From Stenotrophomonas bentonitica (GTDB taxonomy: Bacteria; Pseudomonadota; Gammaproteobacteria; Xanthomonadales; Xanthomonadaceae): a stretch of 64,000 nt of DNA. Location: assembly GCF_002887735.1 (NCBI RefSeq), contig NZ_PKQP01000002.1:248001-312000 (forward strand). Direction: 5' to 3'. The notes below the pieces were generated by a model, which was not told where the DNA came from, ran no database searches, and was given only the letters and a program-made list of their open reading frames with translations. Position numbers and translations under genes: made by a program. Shown in pieces: positions 58,184-64,000 of the stretch. Position 1 is the stretch's first letter, and every line of letters begins with the position of its first letter.

Positions 58184-60208
58184 TCAGAGCTGCAGGCCGG
58201 TACTGATCAGGCGCTGGGTGATGGCGACGAATGCGACCACCAGGCCTGCCAGTGCGACCACCCAGGCGCCGTAACGACGCACGCGCGGCCAGCTGGCCGG
58301 CGCGCGGACCGCCACCCAGACCAGTGCGATGGCGGCGATGACGCTGAGCCACGACAGCGCCTGCACCAGGATCAACGGCCCGTTGGTGTAGGAGGAGATC
58401 GCGCCCGGGCCAGCGATCGATTTCACGTACAGCGCCCAGGCGATCACGGTGCCCAGCTGCGTGGTGAGCGCCAGCGTCTGCAACCAGCGCAGGCCACGGC
58501 CTTCGACCGGTGCGATGGCGCGGTAGTAACGGCGCACGAACACGCCGCCGATGCGCAGGACGGCCGACAGTGTCAGCAACCCCAGTGCGACGAACAGCGC
58601 AGGGCGCAGCCACGCCGGCGAACGCCAGCCCGGAATCGGCTCGAAGCCGAACACCGAGGCGAACGGACCGCCGGAGAAGTACACCGGGCGGCCATCCTTG
58701 ACCTTCACTTCCAGCAGGCCACGCCCGTTTTCCTGCTGCCACAGCCACGGTGACACCTCGCGCCAGCGCAGCAGCTGGCCGTTCAGGCCCTTCTGGCCGT
58801 CAACGGTGATCGTGCCGTCCTCCTGCAGGTGCACGCGGGTCGGTGCGAACAGCGACAGCATGCGCAGATACGAACTGTCCGAACGGCGCGTGCTCTGCCA
58901 GTTCACCCCGGCCAGCGCAGCGGCATGCTCGCGGGCAGTGGCGGCATCCACGCCCGGGCCGGCGCGTTCGATCGGCAGGGTCGGCAGGAAGTTCTCGACG
59001 AAGCGCTCCCACACCTGGGCGCGCAGGGCAGAACCGGCGGCATCACGGCCCACACTGTTGGTGGAAACGAATACGCCGATGTTGCGTTCCGGAATCATCC
59101 ACAGCCACGAGTAGAAGAACAGCATCGTGCCGCCGTGCGAGCGGGTGTCATAGCCGCCGGTGTCCGAGGCCATCCAGCCCAGGGTCATGCGCGGCAGGTG
59201 CGGCAGGATCGCGGCCTGCGGGGTCAGCATCTGTGCGTTGGTCTCGGCCCGCATGATGCGCTGGCCGTCGAGTTCGCCGTGGTTGAGCGTGGCCATCATG
59301 AAACGTGACATCGCCGAACCGGAGGCGTACAGACCGCCCACGCCCGGCGCGGTGTTCTTCTCGGCCGGGTAGGTTTTGCCCGAACCCAGCAGATACCCCT
59401 TGGCGGCGTGCGGCAGCAGCTCGGCCGGCAGCTTCTGTTCGAAGCTGGCGTACTGCATGTCCAGCGGCTGGAGAATGTGCTGCCTGGCGTAATCCTCGAA
59501 GCGCTGGCCGCTGACGCGCTCGACGATGTACGAGGCGATACCCGTGGCGTAGTTCGAGTACGCCGGTGTGGTGCCGGGTGCGGAGATCTGGTTGGGCACC
59601 CAGTCCTTGAGGTAGTTGTCGCGGTTGGCCGGATGGTCCGGACCCAGCACGATCAGGTAGCGCATGCGCTCTTCCAGACCGCTGGTGTGGGTCATGATCT
59701 GGCGCAGCGTGATCGGCTCACCCTTGGCCGGGACCTTGATGTCCAGGTAGGTGTTGATGTCGGCATCCAGGTCCAGTTTGCCCTGTTCGACCAGCTGCAT
59801 CACCGAGGTCCAGACGAACAGCTTGGAGATCGAGCCCGGGCGGAACAACGTGGTTTTGGGATCCACCGGCGTGCGCTTCTCGACATCGGAGAAACCGAAG
59901 CCGCGCTCGGTGACGACCCTGCCGTTCTCGACCACGGTGACGACGGCGCCGGCGAGGTCGCCCTGGGCCATCAGGTAGGGCACCAGGCCATCGAGGAAGG
60001 TATCGACCCGGGCCGCGTCCAGCGTGCCGGTCGGCGCCGACGCGGGCGTGATGGTGTCAGGCGATTCGGTGGTCGCGGGCACCGGTGCAGCAGCAGTCGT
60101 CGGCGCCTGCGCATGCAGCGGCGAGAACGCTGCGGTCGATGCCAGCAGCATGCCGGAGATCAACGTGCGCCATTGGGTCGCGCGCGGACGATGCGATGTC
60201 GTGTTCAT
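58184..60208 (-). CDS. Membrane-tethered S12-family serine hydrolase 2
   Basis: 674 residues. An N-terminal signal/anchor and Thr/Pro linker are followed by a beta-lactamase/D-aminopeptidase (S12) domain: SISK (Ser126-Lys129), YSN in YSNYATGIAS, and HGG in RSHGGTMLFF. A beta-rich segment and four C-terminal membrane helices follow. ATG 60208 overlaps the epimerase stop (ATGA). It is a paralogue of the 61238-63220 gene, and the active site should face the periplasm. Confidence 0.88.
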   Translation of the reverse strand: MNTTSHRPRATQWRTLISGMLLASTAAFSPLHAQAPTTAAAPVPATTESPDTITPASAPTGTLDAARVDTFLDGLVPYLMAQGDLAGAVVTVVENGRVVTERGFGFSDVEKRTPVDPKTTLFRPGSISKLFVWTSVMQLVEQGKLDLDADINTYLDIKVPAKGEPITLRQIMTHTSGLEERMRYLIVLGPDHPANRDNYLKDWVPNQISAPGTTPAYSNYATGIASYIVERVSGQRFEDYARQHILQPLDMQYASFEQKLPAELLPHAAKGYLLGSGKTYPAEKNTAPGVGGLYASGSAMSRFMMATLNHGELDGQRIMRAETNAQMLTPQAAILPHLPRMTLGWMASDTGGYDTRSHGGTMLFFYSWLWMIPERNIGVFVSTNSVGRDAAGSALRAQVWERFVENFLPTLPIERAGPGVDAATAREHAAALAGVNWQSTRRSDSSYLRMLSLFAPTRVHLQEDGTITVDGQKGLNGQLLRWREVSPWLWQQENGRGLLEVKVKDGRPVYFSGGPFASVFGFEPIPGWRSPAWLRPALFVALGLLTLSAVLRIGGVFVRRYYRAIAPVEGRGLRWLQTLALTTQLGTVIAWALYVKSIAGPGAISSYTNGPLILVQALSWLSVIAAIALVWVAVRAPASWPRVRRYGAWVVALAGLVVAFVAITQRLISTGLQL

Positions 60209-61203
60209 GCGTGCACTCCCTTGCCCCATACGGCGTCGTCGCAGTGCACCAGGCCCTCGTCGTAGCGCAGGCCCGGCACCCGGTCATCGCTCAGGAACAA
60301 CGGACCATCCAGATCGACCACGTCGCAGTGCTGGCCCACGATGAAGGCCGGGCCCATCGCCCAGCTGCTGCCGATCATGTTGCCGACCATCACCTGCATG
60401 CCCAGGGCGCGCGCCTTGCCGACCATCGCCAGGCCTTCGGTCAGCCCGCCGGCCTTGTCGAGCTTGATGTTGATCACGTCGAACAGACCCGCCAGCGCCT
60501 CGATCTCCGCTGCGTCCTGCACGCTTTCATCGGCCGCGAACGGCAGCGGTCGTGCAAAGCCCTTGAGTTCGCCCTCGCGCCCGCGCTGCAGCGGCTGTTC
60601 CAGCAGCTTGATGTCGTTCTCCAGCAGCACCGGGATCAGGGCATCGAGCGCATCCACGGTATAGCCCTGGTTGGCATCCACGCCCATCCAGACATCCGGG
60701 CGCACCTTGCGTACCGCGCGCACGCGTTCGACATCGATATCCAGATCGCCGCTGAGCTTGAGCTTGAGTGCCTTGGCGGGCGCATAGCGACCGGTGGCGA
60801 TCGATTGCATCGTCGCCGGGTCATCGGCGCCGAGGGTCCACGTGGTCAGCAGCGGGCGTGTCTGCGAAAGACCGGCCAGGGCCCAGGCAGGCTTGCCGGT
60901 GCGGCTCGCTTCCAGGTCCCACAGTGCGCAGTCCAGTGCATTGCGCGCGCCGCCGCGCGGCAGCAGCTGCTGCAGCTCGGCACGGGTGATGCCGGCTTCG
61001 ATCCGCGCACGCAGCAGTTCCAGCGTGGCCAGCATCTGCTCGGGGGTGTCATCGAAGTAGTACACGCCGCTGGCTTCGCCACGGCCGCGATGGCCGCCGT
61101 CTTCCAGTTCCACGCGCAGTACCGGCGCGTGCTCGAACACGTAGCCGCTGATCCGGAACGGGGCCAGCAACGCAAGCGAGTCGATCTGCAGGGTCAATTT
61201 CAC
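60205..61203 (-). CDS. Enolase-superfamily dipeptide epimerase/N-acyl amino acid racemase (LAE/DgcA type)
   Basis: 332 residues of the muconate-lactonising subgroup. The acid-base lysines Lys147/Lys149 (KLKL) and Lys247 (NIKLDK) and metal ligands Asp176 (VDANQG), Glu202 (LEQPL) and Asp225 (ADESV) align with E. coli L-Ala-D/L-Glu epimerase at almost the same numbering. It epimerises the Glu alpha-carbon of murein dipeptides, or of N-acetyl-D-glutamate if it is DgcA. Translation starts at GTG 61203 with GGAG 7 bp upstream. It overlaps the downstream hydrolase by 4 bp. Confidence 0.9.
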   Translation of the reverse strand: MKLTLQIDSLALLAPFRISGYVFEHAPVLRVELEDGGHRGRGEASGVYYFDDTPEQMLATLELLRARIEAGITRAELQQLLPRGGARNALDCALWDLEASRTGKPAWALAGLSQTRPLLTTWTLGADDPATMQSIATGRYAPAKALKLKLSGDLDIDVERVRAVRKVRPDVWMGVDANQGYTVDALDALIPVLLENDIKLLEQPLQRGREGELKGFARPLPFAADESVQDAAEIEALAGLFDVINIKLDKAGGLTEGLAMVGKARALGMQVMVGNMIGSSWAMGPAFIVGQHCDVVDLDGPLFLSDDRVPGLRYDEGLVHCDDAVWGKGVHA

Positions 61204-61214
61204 AGGATGTCTCC

Positions 61215-61234
61215 AGCCCCGTGGTCGGGGCTAC
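61215..61234 (-). repeat. GTAG REP element between hydrolase 1 and the epimerase
   Basis: Reads GTAGCCCCGACCACGGGGCT on the minus strand. It lies inside the operon, in the 34-bp spacer. Confidence 0.75.
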
Positions 61235-61237
61235 GGG

Positions 61238-63220
61238 TCAGTAGTTGAGTGCGAAGTCGGCCAGGCCCATCAGGAACAGGGCATAGGCGAGCACGCAGGC
61301 CGAGATCAGCAGCAGCGCCGCCCACAGGCGCGCCAGCCAGCCGCGTCCGGCGCGGAAGGTCTGCACCAGGTTCCAGGCGGTGGATCCGATCCCGCCAATG
61401 ATCGCGATCACCGAAGCGATGCCGAGCCCGATCACCGCCGGATCGAGACGATCATCCAAGCGCGCGAAATCCGCCGAGGCCCAGGCCATTACCGCCATCG
61501 CCACGGCGGGTACCAGCAGCATGAACCAGCACGCTGCGCGGCTGAGGCGGTAGGCCAGCAGCGTCCTGCGCGGCCAGCCCAGCCCGCGGCCATGGCGACG
61601 CCGCACCCACGCGGCGATCGGCCATGCCAGCGCGGAGAGTGCCAACACCGCGACGGCCGCGGTCAGCACTGGCTTGAGCCACACCGCGGAGCGATAGCCT
61701 TCCGCGCGCAGGAATACGTTGAACGGGGAGGACGAGTCCACCGCGAAGCCGACCGGCTTGCCGTCCTTGAGGATGGCGGCAAGGCGCAGCTCGCTGTTGT
61801 TCGCCTGCCACAGCCACGGTGCGATCGGCTTGAAGGTGGTGGGCTGGCCATTTGGCTGCTTCATGCGCGGCAGGCGCAGGCTGCCATCGTCGAGGGCCTC
61901 CAGGCGCGTCTGGGTAAGGATGCCGGTACGGCCGATACCGGTTTCGGCGCGGCGTGAATCGAGGTAGCTCGGCCCGGCCAGCTGGCGCGCCTGGTCCTTG
62001 GCGAGCGCGGCGTCGACCACCGGTGCCGCGGCCACGGCGGGCGCCGGGAAGTAACGGTCGGCGAAGTTCTCCAGCAGCTCCCGCCGGATCTGGCCGGTGA
62101 TGCCATTGGCGCCGGCGCTGTTGAGGGTGATGAACAGGCCGACATCGTGGTCGCGGAACAGGAACAGCTGCGAGTGGAACGAGTACGTGTCGCCGGCATG
62201 GGAGACCACGCGCTGGCCGTTGACATCGATCTCGTAGAACCCGAGCGCCATGGTGTTCAGCGGCGGTGCGAAGCGCGTCTGCGGGGTCAGCATCAGCTGG
62301 CTGGTGGCCGCTTTCAGAATGGCCGTGTCGTGCCCGCCCGCCGCGTTCAGATGCGCGATCATGAAACGCGCCATGTCGCTGGCGGTGGCCGACAGCGCAC
62401 CGGCCGGGGCCGACGGGGTGACTTCGAACTCGCGCGGCTTGCCCGATCCCAGTGCGTAGCCCTTGCTGACCAGCGCACGCAGCGCCGGCGGCAGGGGCTG
62501 GCGGAAGCTGGCGTGCTGCATCTGCAGCGGGGCGAAGATGTGCTGTTGAACGTATTCGGCGAACGGCTGGCCGGACACGCGCTCGACGATGTAGCCGGCC
62601 AGGCTGGTGCCGTAGTTCGAATACGCCGGCACGGTGCCCGGCGCGAAGATCTGCGCCGGTATGCGGCGCTTGAGATACGGCCCCAGTTCGACGCCCCCGG
62701 CCTCGGCCACCGCCTCGGTGGTCCACATGTACTTGATGTTGGCTTCGAAGCCGCCGGTGTGCGTCATCAGCTGCCGCAGCGTGATCGGCAGGCCGCGTTC
62801 GGGCACCTTGAAATCCAGGTACCGGTTGATGTCCGCGTCCAGGTCCAGCTTGCCGGCTTCCACGAGCTGCATGACCGCGGTCCAGGTCATCAGCTTGGAG
62901 ACCGATGCCATCCGGAACAGCGTGCGGTCCGGATCCACCGGGGTCTGCTTCTCCACGTCGGAAACGCCGTAACCGCGACGGACCAGGATCCGTCCGTCCT
63001 TGACCACCGTCACCGCGGCACCGGCGATATCGCCACGCGCGATGGCATAGGGCACGAAGCCGTCCAGCCAGGTGGTCGCATCATCGGCAGTCAGCCGGGG
63101 AACGGAATCCACGCCGGGCGCGGGGGCGTCCTGGGGTGGGGAGGGTGGCCGCTGTGCCTCGGCCTGGAACGACAGCAACAGCCCACAGCACAACGCGACA
63201 AGTCCTGACAACGCACGCAT
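61238..63220 (-). CDS. Membrane-tethered S12-family serine hydrolase 1
   Basis: 660 residues. A signal peptide (cut near SFQAEAQ) is followed by an S12 domain with SVSK (Ser106-Lys109), YSN in YSNYGTSLAG and HAG in VSHAGDTYS. The C-terminal part has about four membrane helices, as in the paralogue downstream. The S12 group includes D-aminopeptidases, D-Ala carboxypeptidases and esterases. The context favours a periplasmic D-amino-acid peptidase, but sequence alone cannot fix it. It is the first gene of the five-gene operon. Confidence 0.88.
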   Translation of the reverse strand: MRALSGLVALCCGLLLSFQAEAQRPPSPPQDAPAPGVDSVPRLTADDATTWLDGFVPYAIARGDIAGAAVTVVKDGRILVRRGYGVSDVEKQTPVDPDRTLFRMASVSKLMTWTAVMQLVEAGKLDLDADINRYLDFKVPERGLPITLRQLMTHTGGFEANIKYMWTTEAVAEAGGVELGPYLKRRIPAQIFAPGTVPAYSNYGTSLAGYIVERVSGQPFAEYVQQHIFAPLQMQHASFRQPLPPALRALVSKGYALGSGKPREFEVTPSAPAGALSATASDMARFMIAHLNAAGGHDTAILKAATSQLMLTPQTRFAPPLNTMALGFYEIDVNGQRVVSHAGDTYSFHSQLFLFRDHDVGLFITLNSAGANGITGQIRRELLENFADRYFPAPAVAAAPVVDAALAKDQARQLAGPSYLDSRRAETGIGRTGILTQTRLEALDDGSLRLPRMKQPNGQPTTFKPIAPWLWQANNSELRLAAILKDGKPVGFAVDSSSPFNVFLRAEGYRSAVWLKPVLTAAVAVLALSALAWPIAAWVRRRHGRGLGWPRRTLLAYRLSRAACWFMLLVPAVAMAVMAWASADFARLDDRLDPAVIGLGIASVIAIIGGIGSTAWNLVQTFRAGRGWLARLWAALLLISACVLAYALFLMGLADFALNY

Positions 63221-63300
63221 GTGACGATCCCCTCTGGAACTGGAAGACGCGGCACCCCGGAGCGAATCATCGGAGGGCCAAAAACCATCTCAATCAGACA

Positions 63301-63328
63301 ACAATATTCCTGATTAGAGAATTGTCAA
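63301..63328 (-). promoter_or_regulatory. Promoter with embedded operator for the hydrolase-epimerase-transport operon
   Basis: On the minus strand TTGACA (63328-63323), a 16-bp spacer and TATTGT (63306-63301). The spacer carries CTCTAATCAGGA, the same word as at 54472-54483 apart from two transitions at dyad positions. It lies about 80 bp before the hydrolase 1 start. Confidence 0.78.
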
Positions 63329-63464
63329 ATGCGCGTGATCGTCGCCGGATCATGCGCGACGGGGCAAATGTGACGTCTGGGTGTCCTGAACGCGCTATCC
63401 CGCGCTAATTGGGAACGTTTTCAGGGCAGTGGAGGCGGCGATCGGAGACGAACGCGACAAGAAA

Positions 63465-63482
63465 CCATCCTGATCAGGATGG
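63465..63482. promoter_or_regulatory. 18-bp perfect palindrome upstream of the XRE regulator
   Basis: CCATCCTGATCAGGATGG is fully self-complementary and contains the core TCCTGATCAGGA shared with the other two promoters of the island. It lies 63 bp before the regulator ATG, so negative autoregulation is the simplest reading. I could not pick a confident -35/-10 pair here. Confidence 0.75.
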
Positions 63483-63544
63483 CATTCATCTCTACGTAGT
63501 ATCGTATCCACAACTTCACCAGCAATAGCCCAAAGGTCCTGTCG

Positions 63545-64000
63545 ATGAGCCCGAAAAGCCCGACGCTCGGAACCCTGCTGCGCGGCCTGCGCACGCGCCA
63601 GGGGTGGACGCTCAAGGAAATGAGCGAACACACCGAAATCCCCCTGTCCACGTTGTCGAAGATCGAACACGACCGCCTGACGTTGACCTACGACAAGCTG
63701 CAGCATCTGGCGCAGCGTTTGAACCTGCGCATGTCCGAGCTGTTCTCCGAACCGGATTCGGACAGCGCGCCCAAGCCGGTCACCGCCCGCCGCAGCCTCG
63801 GCTCGCTGGACAAGGCGCTGCGCGTGCAGACCGACAACTACGATTACTACTATCTGTGCACGGAACTGCGCCGCAAGCGGATGATCCCGATCCTCACCAA
63901 GGTGCGCGCCAAGACCACGGCCGAGTTCGGCGAACTGGTCCGCCACCCGGGCGAGGAATACGTGCACGTGATGGAAGGCCGCATCCAGGTCCACACCGAG
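63545..64000 (+). CDS. XRE-family regulator with cupin domain (partial, cut by window end)
   Basis: 152 codons are visible and the frame is still open at 64000. An N-terminal HTH of the Cro/C1 type (residues about 8-62; RTRQGWTLKEMSEHTEIPLS) is followed by a linker and the start of a cupin sensor domain (PGEEYVHVMEGRIQVHTE). This layout is common in regulators of small-molecule catabolism, where the cupin binds the inducer. It is divergent from the hydrolase operon and is the likely reader of the TCCTRATYAGGA operators. Confidence 0.9.
   Translation, partial: MSPKSPTLGTLLRGLRTRQGWTLKEMSEHTEIPLSTLSKIEHDRLTLTYDKLQHLAQRLNLRMSELFSEPDSDSAPKPVTARRSLGSLDKALRVQTDNYDYYYLCTELRRKRMIPILTKVRAKTTAEFGELVRHPGEEYVHVMEGRIQVHTE

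Overview
The window looks like chromosome of a Stenotrophomonas or close relative (Lysobacteraceae/Xanthomonadaceae). The DNA is GC-rich and tightly packed with genes in operons. The gene order ndk-rlmN-pilW-rodZ-yfgM-bamB-der is gammaproteobacterial. Short palindromes headed by GTAG are scattered between genes; these match the GTAG/SMAG repeat family described in Stenotrophomonas maltophilia. I see no rRNA, tRNA, CRISPR array, intact insertion sequence or prophage. The assignment is inferred from gene content and repeats, not from a database search.

Layout: 1-11.1 kb holds the end of a probable LysR-type gene, the ABC-F ATPase uup, a GTAG repeat cluster, two small cytochromes c, and a divergent efflux operon of one adaptor and two RND pumps. 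11.2-15.7 kb (minus strand) holds a TraB-family membrane protein, a GNAT acetyltransferase and the agmatine-to-putrescine pair aguA/aguB. 15.8-19.1 kb holds rpmJ (too short for ordinary ORF callers), cmk, rpsA and ihfB. 19.2-24.5 kb is envelope and polysaccharide synthesis: lapA, lapB, a WecA/WbpL-type sugar-phosphate transferase, a CapD/WbpM-type dehydratase and galU. 24.7-29.1 kb is a beta-oxidation pair with a PsrA-like TetR regulator and a clear PsrA-type operator. 29.4-43.7 kb is housekeeping: ndk, rlmN, pilW, rodZ, yfgM, bamB, der, a rhodanese-MoeB fusion, a KefB/C-type antiporter, folD, guaB and guaA. Downstream of guaA, a known island integration hotspot, lies a small AT-richer patch with one orphan membrane-protein gene. 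45-50 kb is the complete branched-chain 2-oxoacid dehydrogenase operon (E1alpha, E1beta, E2, E3) with a divergent LysR gene.

51.1-64.0 kb is the most interesting part. It is a catabolic island whose parts fit uptake and breakdown of D-glutamate-containing peptides, for example peptidoglycan stem peptides. It encodes a TonB-dependent receptor, a POT-family peptide/proton symporter, two paralogous membrane-tethered S12 serine hydrolases, an enolase-superfamily dipeptide epimerase/N-acyl-amino-acid racemase, a DUF1611 (DgcN-type) protein, a class A beta-lactamase-fold hydrolase lacking the usual Glu166 motif, a YkvI-type permease and a cupin-containing XRE regulator (cut by the window end). Three promoter regions of this island share a palindrome of the form TCCTRATYAGGA. 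In two of them it lies between recognisable -35 and -10 boxes, and in the third it is an 18-bp perfect palindrome upstream of the regulator gene. This suggests a single self-regulated repressor controlling the whole system.
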